This document shows positions 27,194 to 37,102 of a stretch of DNA of 64,000 nt, piece by piece. The DNA is from Corynebacterium sp. HMSC036D02 (lineage in GTDB: Bacteria > Actinomycetota > Actinomycetes > Mycobacteriales > Mycobacteriaceae). The DNA is taken from positions 105,038 to 169,037 of the forward strand of contig NZ_KV827705.1 in NCBI RefSeq assembly GCF_001836165.1, written 5' to 3'. The notes beneath the pieces are model-generated. The model ran no database searches and had not been told where the DNA came from. It was given only the letters and a program-made list of their open reading frames with translations. Position 1 is the first letter of the stretch. Each line of letters starts with the position of its first letter. A program made the position numbers and the translations under genes.

Positions 27194-28009
27194 CTAGAAG
27201 CTAGCGAGGTGGTTGGCCACAAACTCGTGACCGCGCGCATTGATGTGCAGCGGCAGGTTACCCGGCCCCGCAGAGAAGTCCACCAGGCCCGCCCACAGGC
27301 GCTTGTCGGCGTCGGCACACATGCCGCGATCCCAGGTCATTGGCTTCATGTCCACGAACTCGGTTCCGGTAGCGCGCGCCAGGTCCACCTGCATCCACTG
27401 CGCGACGTTTTCATAGCGCTGCACCATCGGCAGGGCCGTGGCGTCGGCCGGCTTCGGGCCAAAGTGGAGGAGGCAGTAGCGGTCGCCCGAGCCGATGGTC
27501 GGGTAACCGACAATCTGGATGCGAGCGTTGGGGGCCGCCGCGCGGATCTTGTGGATCAGCGGCGCGTTGGCACCGACCCAGCGGGCGCGCAGGTCACCGT
27601 CGGAAAGCCCGGCGTTGTTGTACGTGTCATTGAAACCGCTGGAGAAGAGCACGCGCTGCGTATCCCCGCTGAGCGCGCCGCGGCGAATAGCATCGTCGAT
27701 CTGCGCGTTCACCTGCGGGCCCTGAGACATGGACACAGCACCGGAGCAGGAGAAATCCGCCACCGGCATACCCAGCTTGGCGGCGGTGCGCTTGGCGTAG
27801 TTATTGCCAGACGGGCAGTTCAGGCTCGGGTTGCGCTGAGAAGAGCCCACCCGAGAGGCCAGGTAGGTATCAAGTTGCGGATCCGCCAGCACGGAATCAC
27901 CAAAGGCGACGAGGTTTCGCTCGCCGGCAACTGCCTGCGGAGCTTGGGACAGGCCTACCGCCACGAGGAGGGAGGCGCAGAGAGCAGCGATGCGCTGAGT
28001 AGACTTCAC
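27194..28009 (-). CDS. Secreted SGNH/GDSL-type hydrolase
   Basis: This 271-residue exported esterase/lipase-like protein starts at GTG 28009, preceded by GGAAGGACG. The signal peptide is MKSTQRIAALCASLLVAVGL, cleavage near QAVAG. SGNH blocks: FGDSVLAD (nucleophile Ser), FSCSGAVS (Gly), SSGFNDT (Asn) and, near the C-terminus, LPLHINARGHEF with the Asp/His-side motif reduced to an N-x-x-GH form. Four Cys could form disulfides outside the cell. The substrate is unknown. It is divergent from the acyl-CoA synthetase across 170 bases. Confidence 0.85.
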   Translation of the reverse strand: MKSTQRIAALCASLLVAVGLSQAPQAVAGERNLVAFGDSVLADPQLDTYLASRVGSSQRNPSLNCPSGNNYAKRTAAKLGMPVADFSCSGAVSMSQGPQVNAQIDDAIRRGALSGDTQRVLFSSGFNDTYNNAGLSDGDLRARWVGANAPLIHKIRAAAPNARIQIVGYPTIGSGDRYCLLHFGPKPADATALPMVQRYENVAQWMQVDLARATGTEFVDMKPMTWDRGMCADADKRLWAGLVDFSAGPGNLPLHINARGHEFVANHLASF

Positions 28010-28178
28010 GTGACTAACGTCCTTCCAAAAGAGTATGTTCTAGACCGAAACCATAATAGACTACGCTTGCGGTTGCAGCTTATGTAACAATAGCAACACC
28101 TTTAACAGGTTGTCGTTTTGATTATGGCGAGTCCGCCATCTCCGTAACCTCTTTTCCCCTCCTTTCGATGAGAACCTT

Positions 28179-29837
28179 ATGAAGCTTTCTGATGTAACCT
28201 TCCACGCCGCCGCCCTCGCGCGCTTTATCCCCTCCCTGTTCCGCGCGGGCCTCATTAGCCCCGCCGGCGGCCCGCGGGCGGTGGCCCTGACCGCGCCGGT
28301 TCTGGCGCGCTACCGCTTCACCACCGCCCGCGAAGTGGAGCAAGCCTATCTGACCTGCCCAGAATGCCTGGCGCTTATCGACGATGACGGGGCACTCACC
28401 TACCGCCAACTGCGCGATCACTCTCGTACCTTCGCGCGCTGGCTGCTTTCTTTGGGGCTCGAGGAGATTCGCCTCGGTGTGATGGCCCGCAATGGCCGCG
28501 GCATTATCACCCCGCTAGCCGCCAAGGGCTATGCGGGGGCGCACATCTTTTTGCTCAACGTTGGTTCTTCCCCCGAGCAGCTCGCCGGATGCATCGAGGA
28601 AAACCGCATCAACGTCCTGGTCATCGACGATGAGTTCGTTGACCGCCTCGACAGCGCTACCCCCATTGATGGCCTGCACGTGGTCATTGGCCACGAGTCC
28701 GGTGAAGAGATTCCCGCTGAGCTGGCGCAGGCAGCAACGCTGCGCAAGATCGTGGAGAATCCGCGGGGCGTCGAGAAGCACAAGCTTCCCACCTGGCCCA
28801 AGCACGGGCATATCGTGCTGATGTCCTCCGGCACCACGGGCATTCCTAAGGGAATCATGCGCCCGGAGCCGACGCTGCCAGTGGTGGTCGCCTCCATCGT
28901 CGATGCGGTGCCGTGGCGCGGGGACCAAAAGGTGCAGATGACCGCCTCCATCTTCCACACGTGGGGCTGGGCCTGCCTCAACATCGCGCTGGGCCTGCGC
29001 AATACAATTGTCACCCGCCGCGTCTTTGACCCAGCGGCCGCACTCGATGATATCCAGCGCTACCAGCTCGATGGCCTGCTCTCCTCCCCCGTCTTCTTCC
29101 GCCAGATGGTCGAGGCGGACACGGATTCCCGCTTCGATACTTCGAGCCTGAAGTTCATTGCCTCCGCCGGGCACGCGCTGACCCCGGAGATTGTCAAGGA
29201 AACCCACGAACGTTTCGGCCCGATTCTCTGCAATGTCTATGGCTCCACAGAGCTGGCGCTGGCATCGACGGCCAGCATGGAAGAGGTGGCCAAGGATCCC
29301 ACCATCGGCGGCAAGATTGCCTCCGGCACAAAGCTGCGCATCCTCGATGAGGAGGGCAATGAGGTTCCGCACGGCGAGGTCGGTGAGATCTACCTGACCA
29401 ACTCCACCGCGCTCATTGGCTATACCAACCCGAAGATCCCGCTCAACAAGGTTGATGGCCTCATTTCCATCGGGGACCTGGGCTATATCGACCCCGAGGG
29501 CTACCTGCACGTGGTGGGCCGCGCGGATGACATGATCATCGTCGGCGGCGAGAACGTGCACCCGCAGTCGGTGACGGAGGTGCTCGAGGCCATGCCGGGC
29601 ATCGCGGAGGTACATGCCGGCGGCGTGGAGGATGACACCACCTTCCAGCGCATCGCCGTGTGGGCAGTGACCACGCGCGATGCCCTAGGCAACACCGTGA
29701 CTGCCGATAGCATCCGCACCTGGGTCCGCGAGAACCTCGCCGATCACTCCGTGCCGCGCGATGTCCACTTCCTGGACAAGTTGCCACGCAATGCCACGGG
29801 CAAGGTGGTGCCGCGCCTGCTGCACGGCACCGACTAG
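28179..29837 (+). CDS. Acyl-CoA synthetase / AMP-binding (FadD-like) enzyme
   Basis: This 552-residue ANL-superfamily ligase activates a carboxylic acid, probably fatty acyl, as acyl-AMP and then acyl-CoA. It shows the P-loop-like motif MSSGTTGIPKGIMRP (about residue 215), the adenine motif VYGSTELALAS, the hinge region DLGYIDPEGYLHVVGRADDMIIVGGENV and the C-terminal catalytic Lys in LPRNATGKVVPR. All core motifs are intact. Chain-length preference cannot be read from the sequence. Lipid context (SGNH hydrolase beside it) is only suggestive. Confidence 0.88.
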   Translation: MKLSDVTFHAAALARFIPSLFRAGLISPAGGPRAVALTAPVLARYRFTTAREVEQAYLTCPECLALIDDDGALTYRQLRDHSRTFARWLLSLGLEEIRLGVMARNGRGIITPLAAKGYAGAHIFLLNVGSSPEQLAGCIEENRINVLVIDDEFVDRLDSATPIDGLHVVIGHESGEEIPAELAQAATLRKIVENPRGVEKHKLPTWPKHGHIVLMSSGTTGIPKGIMRPEPTLPVVVASIVDAVPWRGDQKVQMTASIFHTWGWACLNIALGLRNTIVTRRVFDPAAALDDIQRYQLDGLLSSPVFFRQMVEADTDSRFDTSSLKFIASAGHALTPEIVKETHERFGPILCNVYGSTELALASTASMEEVAKDPTIGGKIASGTKLRILDEEGNEVPHGEVGEIYLTNSTALIGYTNPKIPLNKVDGLISIGDLGYIDPEGYLHVVGRADDMIIVGGENVHPQSVTEVLEAMPGIAEVHAGGVEDDTTFQRIAVWAVTTRDALGNTVTADSIRTWVRENLADHSVPRDVHFLDKLPRNATGKVVPRLLHGTD

Positions 29838-29877
29838 CCCACGCCTATTCCTCTCAAGGCATAGAACCCTCCGAGCC

Positions 29878-29957
29878 AAACTGCCCGAGTTGCCAAAACC
29901 TTCGCTCCTAACCGCAGGCGAACAAAGTTGTTTTTGGCAACTCGGGCAGTTTTTGTG
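29878..29957. terminator. Exceptionally long bidirectional terminator, fadD-like / EIICBA
   Basis: Perfect 21-bp arms (29878-29898 and 29932-29952) begin AAACTGCCCGAGTTG on the left and are followed by TTTTTGTG on the right. A-rich start and T-rich end make it work on both strands between convergent genes. The 33-base loop contains a second small hairpin, TTCGC (29901-29905) / GCGAA (29918-29922). Confidence 0.85.
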
Positions 29958-29978
29958 TCTGGGATTTAATCCAGCCGG

Positions 29979-32105
29979 CTAGCTGCTGCGCTTGACGGTT
30001 GCAGCAACCTCGCCTGGCTGGGTATGGCCCTCGCGAGCGATGTCGACTCCGGCGACCTGCTTGGCCGTCGGGCACACCACCGGGGTGATGAGGTTGACGC
30101 CGCGCTCGCGTAGCTTCTGCGCCTCCACCGCGATGATCGGCGTGCCGGCGGTGACAGCATCACCCTTCTTAGCCAGGGCGGTGAAACCTTCGCCCTTGAG
30201 CTCCACCGTGTCGATGCCGATGTGAATGAGCAGGTCCAGCCCATCCGCGGTCTGCATGCCGAAGGCGTGGCGCGTCTTGAAAACCATGGTGATGGTGCCG
30301 TCTACCGGGGCGCAGACGTCGAAGGCATCGACGGGATCCGGCATCACGGCGAAACCTTCGCCCACCATGCCCTGCGCAAAGGAGGCATCCGGGACCTGGG
30401 AGAGCTCGACGACGTCACCCGCGAACGGGGCGCGAACCTCAACGTCCCCATCATCGACGCTGACGCTCTCAGCGGAAGCGGCGCTGGCCGGCACGCTGGC
30501 TGCAGCACCCGCGGCACCCGCCGTGGCCAGGGCCGGGGAGCCATGGCGCAGCTGGTGGCTGACCTCGTCATACATGAACTGTACGGCCGGTCCCACGATG
30601 ACCTGCACACTCTTCCCGGAGGGGTGGATGACGCCGGAGACGGCGGCGCGTTTGATCAGGGAGTCGTCGACAAGCGCGCGATCCTTGACGCCCACGCGCA
30701 GGCGCGTGGTGCAGTAGTCCAGGGAGTCAATGTTGTCCTTGCCGCCGAGCCCCTCGATAATGCGGGCGGCATCGGCTGCGGTCTTGTCATCGCCGGTGGC
30801 GGAATCCTCCATGGGGTCTGCTACCGCATCGTCCTCGCCGCGGCCCGGGGTCTTGAGGTTGAGCCAGCCGATGAGGAAGTAGAAGATGATGAAGTAGAGG
30901 AAGAAGAAGCCCACGCCCATCGCCAGCAGCATGTACCACTTGTTGGCCAGCGGGTTCTGGGAGGAGAGCAGCATGTCCACGAATCCGGCGGAGAAGCCGA
31001 AGCCCGCGGTCCACTCCATGGTGGAAGCGATGAAAACGGACAGGCCCATCAGCAGCGCGTGCACCACATAGAGCAGCGGGGCAACGAACATGAAGGAGAA
31101 CTCCAGCGGCTCAGTCACGCCGGTGAAGAAGGAAGCCAAGGCGCCAGCAGCCATGAGCGAGCCGACCACCTTGCGCTTCTTCTTATCCGCGCGCAGGTAC
31201 ATGGCAAGGGCCGCGCCCGGCAGACCGAACATCATGACCGGGAAGAAGCCGGCCTGATAGCGGCCGACGACGCCTTCCACCGTGCACTGTCCGTTGGCCC
31301 AGATGCCAGGGCAGTCGGCGGCGGAGGTGGCTGCCGCAGCTGCCTCGATGGTCTTCTGGCCGGCCTGGAAGTTTCCGATGTCATTGATACCAATAACGTC
31401 GAACCAGAAGACGGAGTTCAGCGCGTGGTGCAGGCCGGTCGGGATGAGCAGGCGGTTAGCCACGCCGTAAATACCGGCACCCGCCGCACCCAGGCCCTGG
31501 ATGGAGGTACCGAAGTTGAAGAGCACGTTGTAGATGAACGGCCATACGAAGTAGAGGATGCCGGAAATCACCATGGCGATGATCGCGGTGAGGATCGGCA
31601 CGAGGCGCCGGCCTGAGAAGAAGGCCAAGAAGTCCGGCAGCTTGGTGCCGTGGAAGCGGTTATAAACCCAAGCCGCCATGACGCCGGCAAGGATGCCGAA
31701 GAGGACGTTTCCGCCGCCCACGGCGTTCCAGCCTTCCGAGGCCCATTCCAGGGCCTCGTCACCGGTCAGCGCGGTGGGGTCTTCGATGCCGCGGTAGCCG
31801 GCCACGGCCTCTGGGCCGAGCAGCTTCATGAAGGTGGCGAAGGCCAAGAAACCAGAGAGTGCTGCGGCACCGTTGGAATCCTTGGCCAGGCCGAAGGCAA
31901 TGGCGATGGCGAAGATCCAGCCAAGGTTGGCCAGCACCGCATCACCGGAGCTAATGAGCAGCTGGGCGGCGAGGTTATCCGGGCCGGCGGCACTGGAGAT
32001 CCAGTAGCCAAGACCACTGAGGATCGCCGCGACGGGCAGCACCGCCACAGCTCCCATGAGGGCTTTTCCGAGCCGCTGCAGCGGCCCCATGACATCTATT
32101 TTCAT
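29979..32105 (-). CDS. nagE: PTS EIICBA permease, probably N-acetylglucosamine-specific
   Basis: This 708-residue three-domain phosphotransferase permease takes up and phosphorylates a glucose-family sugar. The EIIC membrane domain starts at once (RLGKALMGAVAVLPVAAILS) and contains FTGVTEPLEFSFMF. The EIIB phospho-Cys lies in DYCTTRLRVGVKD (about residue 465). The EIIA phospho-His lies in LLIHIGIDTVELKGEGF (about 628). ATG 32105 follows GAAAGGACG by 8 bases. Its place after nagA and nagB makes N-acetylglucosamine the likely substrate; glucose/PtsG is the alternative. Some C. glutamicum strains lack NagE. Confidence 0.85.
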   Translation of the reverse strand: MKIDVMGPLQRLGKALMGAVAVLPVAAILSGLGYWISSAAGPDNLAAQLLISSGDAVLANLGWIFAIAIAFGLAKDSNGAAALSGFLAFATFMKLLGPEAVAGYRGIEDPTALTGDEALEWASEGWNAVGGGNVLFGILAGVMAAWVYNRFHGTKLPDFLAFFSGRRLVPILTAIIAMVISGILYFVWPFIYNVLFNFGTSIQGLGAAGAGIYGVANRLLIPTGLHHALNSVFWFDVIGINDIGNFQAGQKTIEAAAAATSAADCPGIWANGQCTVEGVVGRYQAGFFPVMMFGLPGAALAMYLRADKKKRKVVGSLMAAGALASFFTGVTEPLEFSFMFVAPLLYVVHALLMGLSVFIASTMEWTAGFGFSAGFVDMLLSSQNPLANKWYMLLAMGVGFFFLYFIIFYFLIGWLNLKTPGRGEDDAVADPMEDSATGDDKTAADAARIIEGLGGKDNIDSLDYCTTRLRVGVKDRALVDDSLIKRAAVSGVIHPSGKSVQVIVGPAVQFMYDEVSHQLRHGSPALATAGAAGAAASVPASAASAESVSVDDGDVEVRAPFAGDVVELSQVPDASFAQGMVGEGFAVMPDPVDAFDVCAPVDGTITMVFKTRHAFGMQTADGLDLLIHIGIDTVELKGEGFTALAKKGDAVTAGTPIIAVEAQKLRERGVNLITPVVCPTAKQVAGVDIAREGHTQPGEVAATVKRSS

Positions 32106-32148
32106 GTCTGAAACGTCCTTTCGAGCGGAAGAGGGGGAAAGAAGAGCT

Positions 32149-32913
32149 TTAGTGCAGCCTGTTCTGATCCGCGAAGAGGTAGTACTCGCGGTCCTCCAAG
32201 AGAGCGGCGGCGGCTTCATCAACGATCACGGTCGCGCGCGGGTGCAGCTGCAGCACCGAGCCAGGGCAGCGCGCGGAGAGCGGCCCCTCAACCATCGCCT
32301 GTACCGCATTGGCCTTGTTGCTGCCGGTGGCGATGAGGAGCAGGTGGCGGGCCTCGCTAATCGTGCCCAAACCCTGCGTCAGCGCGTGGCGCGGAACCTC
32401 TTCCAGGTTGTCGAAGAAGCGGGAGTTATCCTGCACGGTCTGCGGATGTAGGGCCACCACGCGGGTGCGAGACGTCAGGGAGCTCGAGGGCTCGTTGAAG
32501 CCAATGTGGCCATTCGCGCCAATGCCGAGCAACTGGACATCGATGCCGCCGGCATTCCGGATCGCCTGGTCATAGGCGGCGGTGGCTGCCACGGGGTCGG
32601 CAGCGCTGCCCTCTGGGCTCTTGACCAGGGCATCATCAAAATCGACGTGGCTGGTGAAGTCACGGCGGATGGTGGCGTAGTAGGACTGCTCGTGCTCGGG
32701 GGCGAGGCCTAGGTATTCGTCGAGAAGAAAAGCGCGGCTACCCGCGAAGCTGACCTCGCCGCGCTCGTGGCGGGCGATGAGCTCCTTGTACGTGGCCACT
32801 GGGGTGGAACCGGTGGCCAGCCCCAGGGTGGCTGAGGTGTTGGCGTAGCTTGCGAGGATATCGGCGGCGGCGACGGCCACGTCGGCGGGGGTGGAGCGGA
32901 TGAGGATTTCCAT
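32149..32913 (-). CDS. nagB: Glucosamine-6-phosphate deaminase
   Basis: This 254-residue cytoplasmic enzyme converts glucosamine-6-phosphate to fructose-6-phosphate and ammonia. It shows [16 protein letters not shown] (phosphate loop), FLLDEYLGL with the catalytic Asp, and [18 protein letters not shown] with the catalytic His and Glu. Its length is typical. It lies between nagA (31-base gap) and the EIICBA gene (43-base gap), forming one catabolic operon. Confidence 0.96.
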   Translation of the reverse strand: MEILIRSTPADVAVAAADILASYANTSATLGLATGSTPVATYKELIARHERGEVSFAGSRAFLLDEYLGLAPEHEQSYYATIRRDFTSHVDFDDALVKSPEGSAADPVAATAAYDQAIRNAGGIDVQLLGIGANGHIGFNEPSSSLTSRTRVVALHPQTVQDNSRFFDNLEEVPRHALTQGLGTISEARHLLLIATGSNKANAVQAMVEGPLSARCPGSVLQLHPRATVIVDEAAAALLEDREYYLFADQNRLH

Positions 32914-32944
32914 GAGTGCCTTTCTGATGCGAGTGAGAGTGTTT

Positions 32945-34102
32945 TTAAGAGTCTATGAATTCAGCGCCACCGACAATGACGCGTACCGGTTCTAGCTGGG
33001 CATTGAGGCCCACCAGGTTGGCGCGCGCGCCAACCGCGATGCGGCCTAGATCCTTCTCCCCCAACACGTCGGCGGCCGTGGTGGAGGTAAAACGAACTGC
33101 TTCCCCGAGTCCATGACGCTCGGCGAAGCTGGCGAATTGCTGGGCCAAGGTGGAGGTACCACCCGCGATGGCGCCGCTGGGCACGCGCGCCACTCCCCCG
33201 CTCACGGTGACAGGGAGGGAGCCCAATTCATAGTCACCATCGGCCATGCCGGCCGCCGCCATGGCATCAGTGATGGCGAAGGCGCGGTGGCTGTGAGCCA
33301 TGTCCACGGCGCCGTCGACAAGATGCACACCATCTGCGATGAGCTCGACGGACACATCCCCCGCCTTCGCTGCGGTGAGCAAGGCCGCTACCGGGCCCGG
33401 CGCGCGGTGGTGAATAGAAGGCATGCCATTAAAGAGGTGCGTTCCAGTCACGGTCAGGCCGAGCTCCTTAGCCTTGGCGATAACGCTCAGCGTGGTGTCG
33501 TAATCGGCCTCGGTGTGGCCCAAGCTGGCGATGATGCCATGCTCCGCGCAGACGTCGAGCAGCTTGTCGACGTTCTCCGTTTCCGGCGCGAAAGTAATCG
33601 AACGCAGGTGGCCGCGGGCCGCGGCGATGACTGCGCGGAAGAAGTCCGGGTCACCGGGCACGATGCGCGAAGGGTCCTGCGCGCCGCACTTGGCTGCCGC
33701 GATGAAGGGGCCTTCCATGTGGATGCCGGCGATCTCGCCTTCTTCAGCCAGCTGGGCTAAAAGCTCCGCCCGGGCGCAGAGTTCTTCTTGCGTGCCGGAG
33801 ACCAAGCTGGCCAGCAGCGTCGTGGTTCCGTGCGCGCGGTGGAAGCGGGCGGCGGCCAGGCACTGCTCGTAGTCGCCGTTGGGGAATCCCCCGCCATTGC
33901 CGCCGTGGTTGTGCAGGTCCACGAAGCCGGGCACCCACAGCAACGCATCCGGGTCCCCGGCGCGCCAGGCGGCCTCAGCCTGGGGGACGTCGCCAAGCGC
34001 TATGCCCTCAATACTCTCTCCGAACGTGACGGCCCCAGCGCGCAGCTCGAAGTTTTCATCAATGTAGAGGCCCTCGACGTGGCCTTTCTCCTTTGTCTGC
34101 AT
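32945..34102 (-). CDS. nagA: N-acetylglucosamine-6-phosphate deacetylase
   Basis: This 385-residue amidohydrolase removes the acetyl group from N-acetylglucosamine-6-phosphate before NagB. It shows the metal site [51 protein letters not shown] and ITDAMAAAG with the catalytic Asp. It is first in the nagA-nagB-nagE operon. The ribosome site before ATG 34102 is weak. A possible promoter (TTCACA, 17 bases, TAAATT on the minus strand near 34160-34192) lies upstream. Confidence 0.95.
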   Translation of the reverse strand: MQTKEKGHVEGLYIDENFELRAGAVTFGESIEGIALGDVPQAEAAWRAGDPDALLWVPGFVDLHNHGGNGGGFPNGDYEQCLAAARFHRAHGTTTLLASLVSGTQEELCARAELLAQLAEEGEIAGIHMEGPFIAAAKCGAQDPSRIVPGDPDFFRAVIAAARGHLRSITFAPETENVDKLLDVCAEHGIIASLGHTEADYDTTLSVIAKAKELGLTVTGTHLFNGMPSIHHRAPGPVAALLTAAKAGDVSVELIADGVHLVDGAVDMAHSHRAFAITDAMAAAGMADGDYELGSLPVTVSGGVARVPSGAIAGGTSTLAQQFASFAERHGLGEAVRFTSTTAADVLGEKDLGRIAVGARANLVGLNAQLEPVRVIVGGAEFIDS

Positions 34103-34279
34103 GGTTCATTCGGTCCCGCTTGTACGGGCTGACGTGGCGCAGCCCGGTTGACAATTCACTTGAAATTTATCAGGGCTACCAATTTTTGTGAACCACACTT
34201 CCTCCGAAGGGGGTGTGTGAGCGCAGATGACTTTTAGCGCGTTAGGTGCACCGCGCGGAATGTCGAAAGGCCCGGCGAG

Positions 34280-35158
34280 CTACCAGCCGCGGGTGGCCAC
34301 TCGGTCCCAAAGCGCGTTGCTCGCTAGCTCACCGGCGCCCGCTGGTGAGGTGCCAACGAACACGTCTCGCGCATCAGGATCATCAGCAAGAATGTAGCGG
34401 AACCACGCGGTGGCATAGCCGTCCCCGAACTCTAAAACGTCCTTGTGGTCCGCGCCTAGACGGCGGGCAATGATTGCCGGACCACCAGCTGATTCAAAGC
34501 TCTCCTGCAAGTCTGACCACGGGCTGACAAGCCAGCGGTCTGAACGGCCATCGCTCGTCATCAAGAACAACGGTGCCTCGACGCCCGCTGTGGTGTAGTC
34601 CCAGTCATTGGACTTTGCCACCTTGTGGGAGGCCGGGCTCGCCGTATACACAGCTGCTACCTCCGTGTGGGACGCTGCGTTGATAGCGCCCGCGCCGCCC
34701 TGTGAGTGTCCGAAAATACCGACCCGTGATCTGTCCACGCGAGAATCCAGTTCCGGTAAGCGCTCAATTAGGTGCACGACATTCTCCCCGGTTCCGGTTT
34801 GGGGAGTCTCATCGCCGACGACCACGAAGCCCCAACTGGCTAGGTGTTCCGCCACGGGCAGGTAGCTGCTCAGCGGCGTGTTCGTGCCGTTAGCCATGAC
34901 AACCGCCGGAAATGGTCCCGTGCCTGTCGGCGCCGCAACGGTCACGTCGCCATCACGCCGCACGTCGACCTCGTGCGGCCCCTCGCCCGCAAACGACGCT
35001 TCCAGCAGGCCACCTGTCTCAGCGCTATATCCGGCGGCCACGCCATCATCACCGGTCACGCTGTCTGCGTCCACCCACTGCATGAATCCCACAAACCCGA
35101 CAAACGCCACCACAATCACGGCCACCACGGCAGTAATGCCAACCACAAGCTTTTTCAT
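34280..35158 (-). CDS. Exported or membrane-anchored alpha/beta hydrolase
   Basis: This 292-residue protein has a hydrophobic N-terminus (KKLVVGITAVVAVIVVAFVG), acting as signal anchor or signal peptide. The serine-hydrolase elbow GIFGHSQGGAGA lies near residue 155. The C-terminal His lies in RRLGADHKDVLEFGDG. The oxyanion region VVMANGTNTPLSSY resembles dienelactone-hydrolase/cutinase-like (PET-hydrolase-like) esterases. ATG 35158 is chosen because it opens the hydrophobic leader. The substrate is unknown. It is divergent from the DUF4442 gene. Confidence 0.8.
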   Translation of the reverse strand: MKKLVVGITAVVAVIVVAFVGFVGFMQWVDADSVTGDDGVAAGYSAETGGLLEASFAGEGPHEVDVRRDGDVTVAAPTGTGPFPAVVMANGTNTPLSSYLPVAEHLASWGFVVVGDETPQTGTGENVVHLIERLPELDSRVDRSRVGIFGHSQGGAGAINAASHTEVAAVYTASPASHKVAKSNDWDYTTAGVEAPLFLMTSDGRSDRWLVSPWSDLQESFESAGGPAIIARRLGADHKDVLEFGDGYATAWFRYILADDPDARDVFVGTSPAGAGELASNALWDRVATRGW

Positions 35159-35354
35159 GCTCTTTATTGTGTTTCGCACGAGAGCGAAGGTCACTAGCGC
35201 TAGCACTACTTTTCCTATACACGGTGCAAGACCTAGCACCACCTATAAGAAGGACGATACGGCGAATCAAAGTGCGGGCGCTCCCCGTCCCACAACAGTA
35301 GAGTTGGGGCCGCTTAGCCCCACCTGCCCCCACAACTCATACGGAGCTTTCCTC

Positions 35355-35912
35355 ATGGCCCGCTTTTCTGCACGCCAGCTCAAGCGCTTCATGGGATTCT
35401 GGCCGCCCTTCTTGGGCGCTGGCATCAAGATCCAAGAATTTGCTGATGACGGCACTCGCGTCGTTGTCAGCCACAGGCCAAACATGCTGACCAAGAACGC
35501 CATGGGTGTTGCCTTCGGTGGCACGCTCTCCGCCATGACGGATCCGTTCTTCATGCTCGCCTCCATGCATCGACTGGGCAAGGAGTACCGCATCTGGGAT
35601 GCCGCTGGTGAAATTAAGTACCTGAAACCCGGCCGCGGCACGGTCACCGCCGATATGCGCATCCCCGAGGAGACCTACGCGCTCATCGAAGAAAAGACGG
35701 CCAACGGTGAGAAGTATTTGCATTGGTTCGACGTGGACATCATCGATGAGGAAGGCGATGTCGTCGCTCATGTGCGCCGCCAAGTCTATTACCGGCGCAA
35801 GCAGAAACAAGCTGCACTTGGCCACAGACGCTGGCTAGTGACGCTTGGACTACTGAGGGTGCTTCCCGAAATTCTTGTGCTGTGTTTATCTAGTGCTTTG
35901 AAGCCATTTTGA
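35355..35912 (+). CDS. DUF4442 thioesterase-like protein with a replaced C-terminus
   Basis: This 185-residue protein starts at ATG 35355. Residues 1 to about 152 form a hot-dog-fold DUF4442 domain (acyl-thioesterase-like; NAMGVAFGGTLSAMTDPFFM, GEIKYLKPGRGTV). The natural end of such proteins is just after VRRQVYYRRKQKQ. Here another 33 residues follow (AALGHRRWLVTLGLLRVLPE...). That tail probably comes from the mobile DNA joined at about 35815-35890. The stop at 35910-35912 overlaps the recombinase remnant. Thioesterase activity is inferred from the fold. Confidence 0.75.
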   Translation: MARFSARQLKRFMGFWPPFLGAGIKIQEFADDGTRVVVSHRPNMLTKNAMGVAFGGTLSAMTDPFFMLASMHRLGKEYRIWDAAGEIKYLKPGRGTVTADMRIPEETYALIEEKTANGEKYLHWFDVDIIDEEGDVVAHVRRQVYYRRKQKQAALGHRRWLVTLGLLRVLPEILVLCLSSALKPF

Positions 35913-37102
35913 GCACCCTTGATTCTAAAGGCGAACTACTCATCACCATCATGAGTAGTCTTGCCCAGGAAGAATCTCGCTCCATATCTGAGAACGTCAC
36001 CTGGGGACATCGCAGACGCTTCGCTGATGGGAAAGTCATGGTGCCCTACTCCTCGCTACTGGGATATAAGAAAGGCGCTGACGGTAACCTCGCTATTGAT
36101 GAGACTCAAGCCCCGACCGTGCGCTTGATCTACCAGCTGTTTCTAGACGGCTCATCGATCACCGAAATCCGTGCCGAGCTACAGCGTCGCGGTATTTTGA
36201 CTCCGCGAGGTAAAACCAACTGGTCCACCTCAACCGTGCGCTCCATCTTGACCAATGAGAAATATAAAGGCGACGCCCTGCTCCAGAAAACGTTCACCGC
36301 TGACTTCCTAACCAAACGAATCGAAGTAAACGAGGGCGAAGTCCCGCAATACTACGTCACCGGAAACCACGAGCCGATTATTGATGCGCCCGTCTGGGAT
36401 CAGGTTCAATACGAGTTGGCCACCCGCCACGCAACCAACAGCTCCAAAATCGGCCTATTTGCCAGCCGACTCAAATGCGCAGATTGCGGATCCTGGTACG
36501 GACGCAAAACCTGGGCATCCAACACTAAATACAAGCACACGATCTGGCGGTGCAACCAAAAATACGACCATCCCCGTCCCTGCCAGACCGCTACCTTGCG
36601 TGATGAGCAAATCCAGACCGCGTTCCTCGCCGCGCTAAACCAGCTGGCTGAACAATATCGCGGACAAAGCCACCTACCACAGGTCATCGACGCCATGTTT
36701 AATACAGACCAGCTCGAAGCGGAGTCCAAGCGCCTAGACGAGAAAATCCGCGCTCTTGCCAGCGAGATTGAATCATTGGTTGCAGAAAATCAGCGGGTAG
36801 CGCAAGACCAGGACCAATACCTCGCCCGCTACACCCAGCTAGAAGCGCGATACCAGAAAACCCTGGGCCGCAAACAAGCCATCGAGGCCGAGATTGCTGC
36901 CAAGAGTGCCAAGGCCACTGCGATCAAAACCGCCTACACCCAGTTGGCCGACAAGCCCATCCAGCATTTTCAACCATCCCAGTGGACAGCGCTTATCGAC
37001 CATGCCGTTATCGGAGCCAACGAGATCCAGTTCGTCTTCAGAATCGGCACTGAAATCACCGTGCCTATTGCTAGCAGGCTGCCAGTTTCTTCCACTTCCT
37101 GA
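35895..37102 (+). pseudogene. Large serine recombinase lacking its catalytic domain
   Basis: An open frame of 397 codons begins at TTG 35909; readable homology starts slightly earlier (CFEAILSTLDSKGE from 35894) after an in-frame stop at 35891. What remains is the hinge helix (TIMSSLAQEESRSISENVTW), the recombinase domain (about codons 30-150), a zinc ribbon (LKCADCGSWYGRKTW...WRCNQKY...C) and a coiled coil. The resolvase domain with the catalytic Ser (normally about 130 residues) is absent, so it cannot recombine DNA by itself. The deletion abuts the DUF4442 gene. Its 3' end overlaps the ClbS-like gene. Confidence 0.82.

Noticed and set aside
26393..28087. 564-codon plus-strand frame opposite fadH and the SGNH hydrolase
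   Set aside because: Spans two clear minus-strand genes and a terminator; shadow of codon bias.
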